Assembly: GCA_002471195.1 (NCBI GenBank)
Contig: DKPN01000021.1
Span: 1 to 54,543, forward strand
Length of the DNA: 54,543 nucleotides
Direction: 5' to 3'
DNA from: Bacteroides sp. UBA7333
Lineage (GTDB): Bacteria > Bacteroidota > Bacteroidia > Bacteroidales > Bacteroidaceae
Of the stretch, positions 33,563 to 43,220 are shown piece by piece (position 1 is the stretch's first letter; every line of letters starts with the position of its first letter). The position numbers were made by a program, and so were the translations under genes. The notes beneath the pieces were generated by a model. It was not told the DNA's origin, did no database searches, and saw only the letters and a list, made by a program, of their open reading frames with translations.

Positions 33563-33590
33563 TTTGGTTCAAAATATTGTAGTATCTTTG
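33563..33590 (+). promoter_or_regulatory. Promoter with no adjacent start codon
   Basis: TTTG at 33563-33566 and TATCTTTG at 33583-33590 (16-base spacer) look like a normal promoter, but the nearest good start codon is mnmA at 33918, more than 300 bases on. It may drive the candidate small RNA or a long mnmA leader. Confidence 0.55.
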
Positions 33591-33596
33591 CAGTGC

Positions 33597-33805
33597 AATT
33601 GGGAAATTGCTATTAGATAAAATATAAAAAAAATAGGTTAATTGATTTATTAGGTATTAGATTAAACTTCAATAGGTAGACAATAGGTAAAAAAGGATTT
33701 AGGATAACATTAGGTATTGAAGTTTTTAAAGTATTAGTTAAAATTTAGATTGTTTTTAAGATTTAGTATTGAGAAGAAAAGCCAATGGGGCTTTTCTTAG
33801 AAAGT
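33597..33805 (+). ncRNA. Candidate small RNA or long structured leader upstream of mnmA
   Basis: This roughly 200-base stretch begins right after a good promoter box and ends at a hairpin, AAGAAAAGCC (33774-33783) with GGCTTTTCTT (33789-33798). No ORF fits. It contains a long-range perfect pairing, AAACTTCAATA (33664-33674) with TATTGAAGTTT (33715-33725), and five or six copies of a short TTAGGTA/ATAGGTA-like motif in and around its loop. The T-run after the end hairpin is weak, so read-through into mnmA as a leader is also possible. Confidence 0.45.
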
Positions 33806-33917
33806 GGCGAGGAATTCTTCTAAAGAGTTTTCTCGTTTTTTTATTTTATCTATAAGGGTATTTTTAGAACATAGTATTGATTCTTTGTGTTTAATTATCA
33901 ACAAAATATATTGTAAT

Positions 33918-34991
33918 ATGAATGATAATATAGCGGTATTACTATCTGGAGGTGTGGATAGTTCTTTGGTGGTGCATTTATTGTGCAGCCAAGGATATAA
34001 ACCGCACTTGTTTTATATTTTAATAGGAAATATGGATAAAACGCCTGATTGTTCGGGTGAGGAGGATATCGAAATTTGCAAATATATTGCTTATAAATAT
34101 GGGTTGCCTTTCGATGTGATTGATTTGCATGCTGAATATTGGGATAAAGTGGTGTCGTATATAGTGAGCCAATCGGCCAAAGGATTGACTCCTAATCCTG
34201 ATGTAATGTGTAACAAGCTGATTAAATTTGGTTGTTTCGAAGATAAATGTGGTAAGGACTATTCAATAATTGCTACCGGGCATTATGCCAATAAAATATT
34301 TGAAAATGATAAATATTGGTTGGCCACAGCTAAAGATAAGGTAAAAGATCAAACGGATTTTCTCTGTCAAATTAATTATAAGCAATTGTCAAAGTTGATT
34401 TTTCCTATTGGTGGATTGTCAAAAGAGGAGGTGCGCGAAGTTGCTAAAAACGTACAACTGCCATCGGCCTACCGTAGAGATAGCCAAGGGATTTGTTTTT
34501 TGGGAAAAATAAATTATAGAGATCTTCTGACTCAGTATTTAGGCGAGAAAAAAGGTGAAATTATAGAATATAAGACGGGCAAACGTCTGGGTAGCCATGA
34601 TGGATATTGGTTTTATACACTTGGACAACGCAAGGGATTGGGTTTGCCACAAGGACCTTGGTTTGTGGTAAAGAAAGATATTGAACAGAATATTGTATAT
34701 GTTTCGAATCAGGAGGATTTGAATTCGTTTAATACACAGATCTTTGCATTAAATGGTCTGCATTTTATCACCGATAATCCGGGATTTGGTAAAGAAGCGG
34801 TAGAGATTACTTTCAAAATAAGACATAGTCCTGAATTTATTCAAGGTAAAATATATCAGAAAGAGGATAATCGATGGATCATTGAAAGCGATATCGCCAT
34901 CAATGGTGTATCTCCGGGTCAGTTTGGAGTGGTTTATGATAAGACTTCACATATTTGTTATGGAAGTGGCGAAATAGAGTTGATCGATTAA
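33918..34991 (+). CDS. mnmA: tRNA-specific 2-thiouridylase MnmA
   Basis: About 357 residues from ATG 33918; the open frame continues to 33804, but the protein family starts at NIAVLLSGGVDSS. The enzyme adds sulfur to U34 of Lys, Glu and Gln tRNAs using ATP. The PP-loop SGGVDSS is at 10-16. The two catalytic cysteines are present: C98 in NPDVMCNK and C193 in GICFLG. GHYANK and the late TLGQRKGLGLP block are also standard. It is rather short at the C-terminus but complete. It has its own terminator. Bacteroidales often carry two mnmA-like genes, so this may be one of a pair. Confidence 0.93.
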   Translation: MNDNIAVLLSGGVDSSLVVHLLCSQGYKPHLFYILIGNMDKTPDCSGEEDIEICKYIAYKYGLPFDVIDLHAEYWDKVVSYIVSQSAKGLTPNPDVMCNKLIKFGCFEDKCGKDYSIIATGHYANKIFENDKYWLATAKDKVKDQTDFLCQINYKQLSKLIFPIGGLSKEEVREVAKNVQLPSAYRRDSQGICFLGKINYRDLLTQYLGEKKGEIIEYKTGKRLGSHDGYWFYTLGQRKGLGLPQGPWFVVKKDIEQNIVYVSNQEDLNSFNTQIFALNGLHFITDNPGFGKEAVEITFKIRHSPEFIQGKIYQKEDNRWIIESDIAINGVSPGQFGVVYDKTSHICYGSGEIELID

Positions 34992-35026
34992 TGCGATTTT
35001 TGTAATTTGTTTTTATTCGCTCTTCA

Positions 35027-35069
35027 AAAGACGTTCTCGAGTGTCATTGCTCGGGAACGTCTTTTTTTT
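35027..35069 (+). terminator. Rho-independent terminator after mnmA
   Basis: AAAGACGTTCTCGAG (35027-35041) pairs with CTCGGGAACGTCTTT (35050-35064) with one mismatch, followed by a T-run to 35069. Confidence 0.87.
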
Positions 35070-35165
35070 ATAAATATTTTTAAACAAACACTTACTGTTT
35101 TCGTTTGTTATATCTAAATATAATTCATTTAATGTTATAAAATATTGTTTACACTCAACCGTTAT

Positions 35166-36692
35166 ATGCGACTTAGAGTAGTATTCTTTGTATACACTGT
35201 CTTCTTTTTTACCTCTGTTTTTGGACAATATACAATGGGAACCACCGGACTACTTAATATTCCTTCTGCCGATATGCAGAAGGAGGGTACATTTATGTTT
35301 GGCGGCAATTTTCTTCCAAAAGATTTGACACCCGATGAGTGGAACTATAATACCGGTAATTATTTTATCAACCTCACCTTTTTGCCTTTTGTCGAATTGG
35401 GATATCGTATGACTCTCTTTAAAGGTAATTTTAAAGATGGGCAGAAGTGGCAGCAAGACCGTTCTGTATCGGTGCGCTTAAGGCCGCTGAAAGAGGGAAA
35501 GTATTGGCCTTCTATCGTTGTGGGATCGAACGATTTATTTACTACAAATTCACTGAATCCGTTAAAACCGACTAGTGGCAATAGATATTTCTCGTCTATG
35601 TATGGAGTGGCTACAAAGCATATATTGTGGGGCGAAAATGATTTCGGATTGACGATAGGGGGATATATACCTTTCTATAAAACGGTTGAATATAAGGGTG
35701 TTTTCGGCGGTATTAGTTTTTCTCCATCTTTTTATAGGCCATTATCGGTGATTGCCGAATATGATACAAAGGGATTGAACGTGGGATTAACAGTCGATTT
35801 ATTTAAATGTATAAATTTATATACATTTTGTTACAATATGAAAACAATATCGGGTGGAATTCGTTTACATTTTACAGGGGATATGTTGGCGAAAGCTAAA
35901 CCGTTGGTACCTTTCGAGGGTAGAGCACAAGTGGTTGTATATCCTCAATTGTCTTTGGTCAATTCATGGATGGATAAACTATATGGGGTTAGCGTGAATT
36001 TGGCTCCTGCTTTGCAGGTTAAACTGTGGAAGGGCGGTGAGTTCACAGGGCAAGTTATTTTACCATTATGGACTAACTTGGATGGACCCTCTGAATATAT
36101 CCGCGCAGGCGTAATCACTGTTAGTCACGAAATGGAGATTTTAAGTGGTTTCCACGGACGGTTGACCGTTGGCAATTTTACCAATTATAGAATGGGAGCC
36201 GACTTGCGTTTAAGATATATTTTGCCGAATGGAAGATGGATGTGGGGCATACGAGGTGGTTTGACCGGTGCATCGACTTTCAATCATGGAAAGTGGCAAT
36301 TGTCGAAATGGAAGCGAGTGAGTGCTGAAGTGATGACAAAGTTTAATATTCCCTCTTGGAATATGGATATAAAACTGGCCGGTCATCGTTTTTTGTTTGG
36401 TGATTATGGTGCACGCATTGATTGCCGTCGTCGTTTTGGACAAACCATAGCCGGTGTGTATGCAATGATTGCCGGGGGGAAAGCGAATGGAGGATTTCAC
36501 TTTGCCGTACGACTACCGCAATGGTGGAGTAAAAAGAAATTCAGGATAGCATTGCCCGACTATTATCAAATGGAATATAGTGCACAAACGGGTAATGAGT
36601 ACTTTAAACGTAGACTGGGTGAAACGTATCAAACTCATCCGGGAGAGGGAGGAAGTGTTGATTATGATGGGGCATGGATGGTGGCCGATTAA
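35166..36692 (+). CDS. YjbH-like outer-membrane protein
   Basis: About 508 residues from ATG 35166 (a TTG 21 bases upstream is less likely). A signal peptide (VVFFVYTVFFFTSVFG) is followed by YTMGTTGLLNIPSADMQKEG, the diagnostic opening of YjbH/GfcD-type proteins, which form double beta-barrels for exopolysaccharide export. The body is made of amphipathic, aromatic-rich strands and has the GNFLPK and WNYNTGNYFINLTFLPFVELGYR blocks. It is shorter than the proteobacterial YjbH (about 700), suggesting one barrel plus an adaptor. It is followed 58 bases on by a lipoprotein. A role in glycan secretion is inferred. Confidence 0.72.
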   Translation: MRLRVVFFVYTVFFFTSVFGQYTMGTTGLLNIPSADMQKEGTFMFGGNFLPKDLTPDEWNYNTGNYFINLTFLPFVELGYRMTLFKGNFKDGQKWQQDRSVSVRLRPLKEGKYWPSIVVGSNDLFTTNSLNPLKPTSGNRYFSSMYGVATKHILWGENDFGLTIGGYIPFYKTVEYKGVFGGISFSPSFYRPLSVIAEYDTKGLNVGLTVDLFKCINLYTFCYNMKTISGGIRLHFTGDMLAKAKPLVPFEGRAQVVVYPQLSLVNSWMDKLYGVSVNLAPALQVKLWKGGEFTGQVILPLWTNLDGPSEYIRAGVITVSHEMEILSGFHGRLTVGNFTNYRMGADLRLRYILPNGRWMWGIRGGLTGASTFNHGKWQLSKWKRVSAEVMTKFNIPSWNMDIKLAGHRFLFGDYGARIDCRRRFGQTIAGVYAMIAGGKANGGFHFAVRLPQWWSKKKFRIALPDYYQMEYSAQTGNEYFKRRLGETYQTHPGEGGSVDYDGAWMVAD

Positions 36693-36750
36693 TATTAAAT
36701 AAGGATGATAACTAATAATAAATAGAGGTATTAATATAAAAAAATATTTT

Positions 36751-37998
36751 ATGAGAAGAGTAAAAAGATTGTCTGTTTTTTCTAGTGCCCTAGTTGGGGC
36801 ATTGATGTCGGTTGCATTGGTGTCATGTCATGATAATGACACTGTATCACCCGAAATAGTAATAAACCCACTTGACAAAGTGGCATATTTTGTATCGGGA
36901 TTTGTGACGGAGGAGTCGGGACCTATTAGTGGGGTGACTGTTACAATTAATAACAAAAAAATGGTAACCGGTAATACGGGATATTATGAATTTGAGTTTC
37001 CAAAAACAGGAACCTATCCGGTGAATTTTTCAAAAGACGGATATATCGACGTTGATGGTTCTTGTGTTATTCCTAGTGATGCTAAGTCGCAAACTTATTT
37101 TGGCTTGAATCAAATGATGAAGCAACAATCACCACCTGTTACGATTCCTGCAAATGAGGATTTTGTAATGCAGGATGCTACTGAAACAGGATCAAATACT
37201 ACGGTTGAACTACCTGCCGGAGCAGTAGATAAGGATGTGCAGGCCTCTCTCACTGAATTTATTCCCGGTGTAGGTAGCATGGAAGGCAAATTACCACTAT
37301 TTGTGTTTGATGCTCAACCTAGTATGCAATTTAATATTCCGGCTACCATTAAGTATGATGGTTCTAAAATGCATGGAGTATTGTTTGGAAATGTGAAACA
37401 TGTTGTTTTGAACAAAAATGGCGAATGGGAAGAAAAGGGTGAGGTGAAACTAGATCCAAGTACTGGCATGTATGAAGCACCATTAGATGGTTTTTCTGTT
37501 CATGGTTTTGTTATGTCGGTGCCATCTTCGGTTTTAACGAACAATATGACAGAAACCATTCATAGTGTAGAAGTGAATAATTTAGGTTCGATGACTTCAA
37601 AAACAGCTACGGTAGCAGGTACGCAACGAATGGGTTGGGAGTTGACAGATGATTTTGAAAATTCGGTTAAAACTCAATTTGCCGATAAAACAGCTGAGCA
37701 AATCGCATCTATTATTACTGAGATCGAAATAAGTTTGAAGATGATGGTAGGTACAGCACCGGGTATCGTTGAAACTGAAATACTTCGTGAAGTGTCTGTG
37801 AGTGGTGATGCAAGCCTTTTGGTAAATTTTGTTGCAAATATAGAAATACACACTTATCCATCTTTGGCTTTTATATTGGAAGATGGTAACGAATTTATAA
37901 CCGATGTTTCTATTAAAAAATATGTGGGTGTAACTCTAGATCAAAAACTAACATTGGGATCGAGTCATACCGATCACTCGGGTGGTGGAATTCAATAA
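36751..37998 (+). CDS. Lipoprotein with carboxypeptidase-regulatory-like domain
   Basis: This 415-residue lipoprotein has its lipobox Cys at C26 (VALVSC). Residues of about 47-110 are a CarboxypepD_reg-like beta sandwich: VSGFVTEESGPISGVTVTI, then TGNTGYYEFEFP. The middle, about 130-290, has a ZU5/GAIN-like flavour (VELPAGAVDKDVQASLTEF), seen in surface proteins of this phylum. The last 130 residues are unrecognised and end in a His/Gly-rich SSHTDHSGGG tail. It lies 58 bases after the YjbH-like gene and is probably co-transcribed with it. Function unknown. Confidence 0.68.
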   Translation: MRRVKRLSVFSSALVGALMSVALVSCHDNDTVSPEIVINPLDKVAYFVSGFVTEESGPISGVTVTINNKKMVTGNTGYYEFEFPKTGTYPVNFSKDGYIDVDGSCVIPSDAKSQTYFGLNQMMKQQSPPVTIPANEDFVMQDATETGSNTTVELPAGAVDKDVQASLTEFIPGVGSMEGKLPLFVFDAQPSMQFNIPATIKYDGSKMHGVLFGNVKHVVLNKNGEWEEKGEVKLDPSTGMYEAPLDGFSVHGFVMSVPSSVLTNNMTETIHSVEVNNLGSMTSKTATVAGTQRMGWELTDDFENSVKTQFADKTAEQIASIITEIEISLKMMVGTAPGIVETEILREVSVSGDASLLVNFVANIEIHTYPSLAFILEDGNEFITDVSIKKYVGVTLDQKLTLGSSHTDHSGGGIQ

Positions 37999-38012
37999 AA
38001 TTTATCAACTAT

Positions 38013-38056
38013 AAAATAGCATTATGCCTTTTTTAGGTTATAGTGCTATTTTTTTT
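38013..38056 (+). terminator. Rho-independent terminator after the lipoprotein gene
   Basis: AAAATAGCATTAT (38013-38025) pairs with ATAGTGCTATTTT (38040-38052), with a G-U pair, followed by a T-run. The gap onward to 38218 is AT-rich and holds nothing clear. Confidence 0.8.
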
Positions 38057-38218
38057 GTTGTAATTATTTACATATCAATATCTAATTGAGATTCTTTGCC
38101 TGTTATATGAATTTTATTAAACAATATAAAAGATTTGCTGTTAATGATAATGATATACAGACGTATCATTATTTTTTAACTAAATGTAGAATTATTCTAT
38201 AATTATAATTTTTGTATT

Positions 38219-39619
38219 ATGAAAAAGAATCCAATTGCTATGCCGGTTAATACTGCCGGAGGTCCTTTAAAAGGCATCAGAGGTCAAATTGTTACTTTTA
38301 CAGATGATCCTTTCCTCAATCCATCTGATCAATGCTATTTATATATTGAAGATGGATTAATCGTTGTTCAAGACGGAATTATTCTTGATGTAGCCGACTA
38401 TGCTTCTATTAAGGATAAATATCCGACATTAGATAATATTGATCATTATACCAATTCGGTGATTATGCCGGGATTTGTTGATTGTCACGTACACTATGTG
38501 CAATCGCCTATGATAGGTTCTTTTGGCGATACACTACTACAATGGTTGAACGAATATACTTTCCCAACTGAGGCAAAATATAAAGATAAAGTGTTTGCCG
38601 ATGAAGTAGCAAAAATGTTTTTCAAACAAATACTGCAACAAGGCACTACTACTGCAAATGTATTCAGTACCACATTCGCTACATCGGTTGATGCATTCTT
38701 TGAAGAGTCGGAACGCTATAACACTCGAATGATTACCGGTAAAGTTTTTCAAGATAGAAACTTGCCTGATTCATTGAAAGACGAATCTGCCGAAGAGTCG
38801 GTAGAAATTGCTGAATCGCTATTGAAAAAATGGCATAATCGCGGACGACAAATTTATTCTGTTATTCCTCGTTTTGCTCCTACTAGTACCGAAAGACAGT
38901 TAATGTTGGCAGGTGAACTATATCAAAGACATCTCGATGAAGGCGTTATTATGCACACTCATTTGAACGAGTCAGTAGGTGAAATTGCATGGGTGACACA
39001 ACTGTTTCCTAATATAGATAACTATACCGATGTTTATAAAGAATATGGTTTGATTGACCGTAAATCTTTATTAGCGCACTCTTGCTTGATGAAAGAGGAG
39101 GAGTGGCAGACATTACATATGGCACAATGCGGATGTGCACATTGTCCATCGTCTAATTTATTCTTAGGCGACGGTGAGTTTAAAGTATGGGAAGCTAAAG
39201 ATCCACAAAGACCGGTACGCGTAGGTATGGGTACTGATGTGGGTGGGGGTACCAACTTCTCGATTCCTCGACAACTCAATGAAGCATATAAAGTGTCTAT
39301 GTTGAAACGTAAAAATATGAGTGCGATACATAGTTACTATTTGGCTACTCGAGGTGGTGCTGAGGCTTTGCATTTAGAACATTCGATAGGCTCGTTGGCT
39401 CCGGGTTATGAGGCCGATATTGCAGTGCTCGATTTAAATCCATCGGAATTTGTTGAATGGCGTATGAAGTTTACCGAATCGATTATGGATAAACTTTTTG
39501 TTTTGCAAACATTGGCGCTCGACAATATGAATATGGCTACCTATGTGGCCGGAAATAAGGTTTATGATCGCGAAAGAAAAGATAAACCATTTATGTATGC
39601 TAATGAATTTATAAAATAA
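38219..39619 (+). CDS. guaD: Guanine deaminase
   Basis: This 466-residue amidohydrolase converts guanine to xanthine and ammonia with one bound zinc. Metal ligands are H90 and H92 in VDCHVHYVQS, H248 in HTHLNES (with catalytic E251), H287 in LLAHSCL and D340 in GMGTDVGGGTNFS; the last block is diagnostic for guanine deaminase over other amidohydrolases. CAHCPSSNLFLG is also standard. It begins a three-gene series with two transporters, a purine salvage or nitrogen-supply unit. The MFS gene starts six bases after its stop. Confidence 0.93.
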   Translation: MKKNPIAMPVNTAGGPLKGIRGQIVTFTDDPFLNPSDQCYLYIEDGLIVVQDGIILDVADYASIKDKYPTLDNIDHYTNSVIMPGFVDCHVHYVQSPMIGSFGDTLLQWLNEYTFPTEAKYKDKVFADEVAKMFFKQILQQGTTTANVFSTTFATSVDAFFEESERYNTRMITGKVFQDRNLPDSLKDESAEESVEIAESLLKKWHNRGRQIYSVIPRFAPTSTERQLMLAGELYQRHLDEGVIMHTHLNESVGEIAWVTQLFPNIDNYTDVYKEYGLIDRKSLLAHSCLMKEEEWQTLHMAQCGCAHCPSSNLFLGDGEFKVWEAKDPQRPVRVGMGTDVGGGTNFSIPRQLNEAYKVSMLKRKNMSAIHSYYLATRGGAEALHLEHSIGSLAPGYEADIAVLDLNPSEFVEWRMKFTESIMDKLFVLQTLALDNMNMATYVAGNKVYDRERKDKPFMYANEFIK

Positions 39620-39625
39620 AATATT

Positions 39626-40843
39626 ATGCCACGTACAGGAAATGTATTAACGACGCAACCTCACTTAGGTGGAGGGAAAGCATGGTGGATTTGGGCTATT
39701 GTAGTAGTGTTTGTATTGTTCTTATTCAATGTACAAACCATGTTCTCGGTAGTTCAAGGAGATATCCAAAAAACATTATCATTAACGACGCAACAACTCA
39801 CTATCATAGCCGGCGTATATACTTGGGCTTTTGCCATCTTCCAATTTTTTGGAGGTGCTTTTTTAGACTCCTTCGGGGCTAAAAAAGTGTTGATCCCGGC
39901 TTTTATATTGGTAACATTGGGTGTGTTTCTTTATGGTATAGCCGATGATTATTCATTGATAATTGTAGCTCAATTGGTTATGGCTTTGGGGGCTTGTGTA
40001 GGCTTTGTTGGTGCCGGCTATATTGGAGGGCAATGGTTTGGATTGGCTGCATATGGCACTATGTTTGGATATGTGGAAACGTCTTCCAGCTTTTCTTCGG
40101 CTATCCAACAGCCTATCACCAATTGGGTATTAGGACATATTACCTACAAAGAGATGTTTGTATATTTGGGATTCTTTGGTATTGTTTTGATTGTTCTTGC
40201 AATACTTTTCGTGAGAAATCCGCAAAAAATTGAGAATAAGGAAAATCCTTTCAAGGTGGTATTTGATGATTTGTGGAAGATTGTTAAGTTTCCGCAAATA
40301 TGGATTGCTGCTATTTGGGGAGGTATCGCATTTGGTCTTCAGTTGGCCATTGGCGTAGTATGGGCACCACAAATGATTGAACATGCCGGTTATGGCGGTG
40401 ATGCCGGAAATATTGGTTCTGCTCTATGTTGGGCGGGACTGGGTATCGGTAGTTTATTTTGGCCAAGATGGTCGCAAGCTATTAAAAATAGAAAATTACC
40501 ATCGCTTATTGGTATGCTCATTGTAGTTGCTGCATTAATTTTGGTTATCTATGTGAAGCTTCCATTATGGTTGGCATTGACAATGATGTTTTTGATTGGC
40601 TTGGGTGCTACTGCCGAGATGATATCATTTATGATTGGCTCGGATGTAGCAGGGGGTCCGCTTACTGGTACGAGTGCAGCATTTGTAAATGCATTTATGT
40701 TTATCATTGGTGGTATCTTAATGAACCTACCATCTAGCTTAGAACATCATGGACAATATGTAATGTACTTACCATTTGTAGCTGCGGCTGTGTTGTCTTT
40801 AATTCTGATTTTTATTCAAAAAGAAACTTACAAACAAGTTTAA
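39626..40843 (+). CDS. MFS transporter (oxalate/formate antiporter-like subgroup)
   Basis: This 405-residue major facilitator protein has about 12 hydrophobic helices. After a short cytoplasmic start, the first helix is WWIWAIVVVFVLFLF. FGGAFLDSFGAKKVL is the loop 2-3 motif of the family (G-x-x-D-x-x-G-x-K/R). YGTMFGYVETSSSFSSAIQQP lies in helix 5. It is coupled to guanine deaminase (six bases), which suggests it carries a purine or a product of purine breakdown; this is inference. The subgroup is judged from overall pattern only. Confidence 0.83.
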   Translation: MPRTGNVLTTQPHLGGGKAWWIWAIVVVFVLFLFNVQTMFSVVQGDIQKTLSLTTQQLTIIAGVYTWAFAIFQFFGGAFLDSFGAKKVLIPAFILVTLGVFLYGIADDYSLIIVAQLVMALGACVGFVGAGYIGGQWFGLAAYGTMFGYVETSSSFSSAIQQPITNWVLGHITYKEMFVYLGFFGIVLIVLAILFVRNPQKIENKENPFKVVFDDLWKIVKFPQIWIAAIWGGIAFGLQLAIGVVWAPQMIEHAGYGGDAGNIGSALCWAGLGIGSLFWPRWSQAIKNRKLPSLIGMLIVVAALILVIYVKLPLWLALTMMFLIGLGATAEMISFMIGSDVAGGPLTGTSAAFVNAFMFIIGGILMNLPSSLEHHGQYVMYLPFVAAAVLSLILIFIQKETYKQV

Positions 40844-40854
40844 TCTATTCATAT

Positions 40855-40883
40855 AAAGAGTGCTTCATTATGAAGCACTCTTT
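40855..40883 (+). terminator. Perfect hairpin between the two transporter genes
   Basis: AAAGAGTGCTTCA (40855-40867) pairs perfectly with TGAAGCACTCTTT (40871-40883) with a three-base loop. A GTG at 40860 opens the APC frame but lies inside this stem, so it is not the start. It may end transcription partly and set the ratio of the two transporters. Confidence 0.75.
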
Positions 40884-40901
40884 AAATACCTATTTCATAT
40901 C

Positions 40902-42326
40902 ATGTCCGATCCATCTAATAAAATCGCTAAAAGTAGTTATTTCAGTATAGGTACACTTGTGGCTTTAAATATAGCTACTGTGATCAATATTTATGGGTTT
41001 CCGTCGGAAGCCTTTTATGGTCTGACATCCATCTCATTGTATTTAATCGCAATTGTTGTTTTTTTGATACCCATTGCTTTAATATCGGCTGAATTTGGTG
41101 CTATGTTTCCGGGTAGAGGTGGAGTCTTTACATGGACATCCGAAGCTTTTTCTCCTAAAGTAGGCATTGTGGCATCTTGGTTGCAATGGATACAATCTGT
41201 CTTTTTCTATCCTTTGTCGTTGACATTTGCGGCCGTTACTTTTTCTTATATTTTCCCAAATCCTGATTTTGCGCAACATTTAAGCAACAATAAATTTTAT
41301 ATTATTGGTTTTATATTGGTCGTATTTTGGTTGTGCACCTTGATTAATGTAAAAAACCGATTGACCAATATCGGTAAAATATCTGTCGTAGGGGTATGGA
41401 TCGGTATTTTTATTCCGGTATCCATCTTGATTTTTTTCTCTATTTATTATATGTTCAGCGGGGGGCATATTGAAATGAATACTGATATCTCTCAGGTTGT
41501 TCCTCACTTTAATACCATCGATCAAGTTGTAATGGCCGTGAGCATATTATTGTTTTTTTCGGGTCTTGAAGTGAATGGGGTACATGTGCATATGATGAAA
41601 AATCCATCACGTGACTATCCAAAGGCACTCTTTTGGACCTCTTTGATCATTGCTATTATCTATATATTGGGCACTATTGCTATTGCTGTCGTAATTCCTT
41701 CTAAAGATTTAAATATCACTCAATCGGTGATTGCCGCATTGGGAAAATATTTTTCTTATATCGGTGTTAAACTACTTTTGCCGGTGGTGGCCGCTGCATT
41801 AGCATTCGGTGTTTTGACCAATACGTTGGCATGGATTACAGGACCTGCTTCTGTGTTAAGCTATATCGCTTCGCAAAACTATTTACCGAAAGTAGTTGAG
41901 AAAAAAAATAAAAATAATGCGCCTATTGTGATTCTTTTGGCTCAAGCTATTATTGTGACAGGACTTTCTTTGATATATGTTATTTCATCGCACGTTCAAC
42001 AAGGATATCAGATGTTGTTGCAGATGACAAATGCAATTTACTTAACGATGTATGTGATTATGTATGTATCGTTTATCAGATTGCGCTATAAAAATAAAAC
42101 GATAGATAGACCCTATAAAGCCGGCAAAAATATATTTCAAGCATGGGTGATAACTTTGATCGGCTTATGTTCTGCCTTGTGTTGCTTCGTGTTGTCATTT
42201 TTTCCCCCATCACAATTGGATATATCGCATCAAAGAAACTATTTTTTAATTCTGATAGGAATATACTCATTATTGATACTGCCACCGATAGTCTATATTT
42301 ATATTAAGAGAAAGGTCTTAAAATAA
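40902..42326 (+). CDS. APC-family amino acid permease (GadC-like)
   Basis: About 474 residues from ATG 40902. It is a 12-helix amino acid-polyamine-organocation permease. FSIGTLVALNIATVINIYGFP is helix 1 with its unwound site. AEFGAMFPGRGGVFTWTSEAF is helix 3, the form seen in glutamate/GABA antiporters, and LEVNGVHVHMMKNPSRDYPKA is the helix 6-7 signature. It follows the deaminase and MFS genes after a perfect hairpin. The substrate is probably an amino acid; a purine-related role for the set is inferred from position only. Confidence 0.87.
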   Translation: MSDPSNKIAKSSYFSIGTLVALNIATVINIYGFPSEAFYGLTSISLYLIAIVVFLIPIALISAEFGAMFPGRGGVFTWTSEAFSPKVGIVASWLQWIQSVFFYPLSLTFAAVTFSYIFPNPDFAQHLSNNKFYIIGFILVVFWLCTLINVKNRLTNIGKISVVGVWIGIFIPVSILIFFSIYYMFSGGHIEMNTDISQVVPHFNTIDQVVMAVSILLFFSGLEVNGVHVHMMKNPSRDYPKALFWTSLIIAIIYILGTIAIAVVIPSKDLNITQSVIAALGKYFSYIGVKLLLPVVAAALAFGVLTNTLAWITGPASVLSYIASQNYLPKVVEKKNKNNAPIVILLAQAIIVTGLSLIYVISSHVQQGYQMLLQMTNAIYLTMYVIMYVSFIRLRYKNKTIDRPYKAGKNIFQAWVITLIGLCSALCCFVLSFFPPSQLDISHQRNYFLILIGIYSLLILPPIVYIYIKRKVLK

Positions 42327-42347
42327 TATTGCACCATGCACGCTATA

Positions 42348-43220
42348 TTATTGCTTGAGCTTTTTTATTAAATTCATGGGTGTGCAATCAAACAACTCTT
42401 GGCATAAACGATTCATGGTAGACATCGAATTTAAATTTAATTTCTTCATCATTAGCTTAGGAGTGATATCGGGTAGCGAGCCAACCAGTAAAAACTGAGA
42501 ACGCTTTTGGATATTAAACCAGCGTTGAGGCGTAATATCACTAAAATTTTCGCGAAACTTTCTATAAAATGCTGCTCTACTATAATGTGACTTTGCGATG
42601 AGTTCTTGCAAGTTTTTGGCTTCGTGATAATTTGAATATATGTAAATTGAAAACTCACTTATCCCTAGTATAGAGAGGCCTAGAAAATGGGTAATCTCTT
42701 CTTTACTATAATAGCTTTTTAATAAAATAAAGAATTCGTTGAATTTGACCTTATATAGGTCTGTACTGGTTCTTTTGCTTTCGATTAAATAAGCGACCAT
42801 TTCGAAAAAATGTTTCATGGCATAGTCCATGGTAAGTGTCATGAATCTGAATTCTGTAATCGGAGCGGTCGATAAGTATTCATGCATGCTACTTACATCC
42901 CCGCTTGAAAGTGACACTTCAAATGTAATGATGATAATGTCTCCTGATACCAATGTTTTGGCCGATAATTTGGAATACTTGGGAAGGCATAAAATTTCGT
43001 CGGCTTTTAATATATGTTTTCCGGCTAAATTAATTTCTATTTCATGCTCTCCACTGATAAATGCTAAAATGTAATTTTTCGAAAGGCTTTCTGTTTTCAT
43101 TTGGTGTCCGCTCTCAAATTTTAGGAATTCAAAGATGACAGAACTTTCCTCATATACCACATGATTATGGTTGTTATGTTTGGAATTTTGCATAGGATTA
43201 AAATTATAGTAACTCTTCAT
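42348..43220 (-). CDS. AraC-family transcriptional regulator
   Basis: This 290-residue regulator has a cupin-like N-terminal half (GEHEIEINLAGKHILKADEILCLPKYSKL) that could bind a small ligand, and a C-terminal AraC double HTH over about 195-288. The first helix pair includes LQELIAKSHYSRAAFYRKFRENF and the second TPKLMMKKLNLNSMSTMNRLCQELFDCTP. It is convergent with the permease (21 bases between stops). It may control the guanine deaminase and transporter genes, but no operator is visible. Confidence 0.87.
   Translation of the reverse strand: MKSYYNFNPMQNSKHNNHNHVVYEESSVIFEFLKFESGHQMKTESLSKNYILAFISGEHEIEINLAGKHILKADEILCLPKYSKLSAKTLVSGDIIIITFEVSLSSGDVSSMHEYLSTAPITEFRFMTLTMDYAMKHFFEMVAYLIESKRTSTDLYKVKFNEFFILLKSYYSKEEITHFLGLSILGISEFSIYIYSNYHEAKNLQELIAKSHYSRAAFYRKFRENFSDITPQRWFNIQKRSQFLLVGSLPDITPKLMMKKLNLNSMSTMNRLCQELFDCTPMNLIKKLKQ

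Noticed and set aside
33640..33730. CRISPR-like array from repeated TTAGGTA motifs
   Set aside because: The repeats are only about 7 bases, unevenly spaced and imperfect; no cas genes are nearby.
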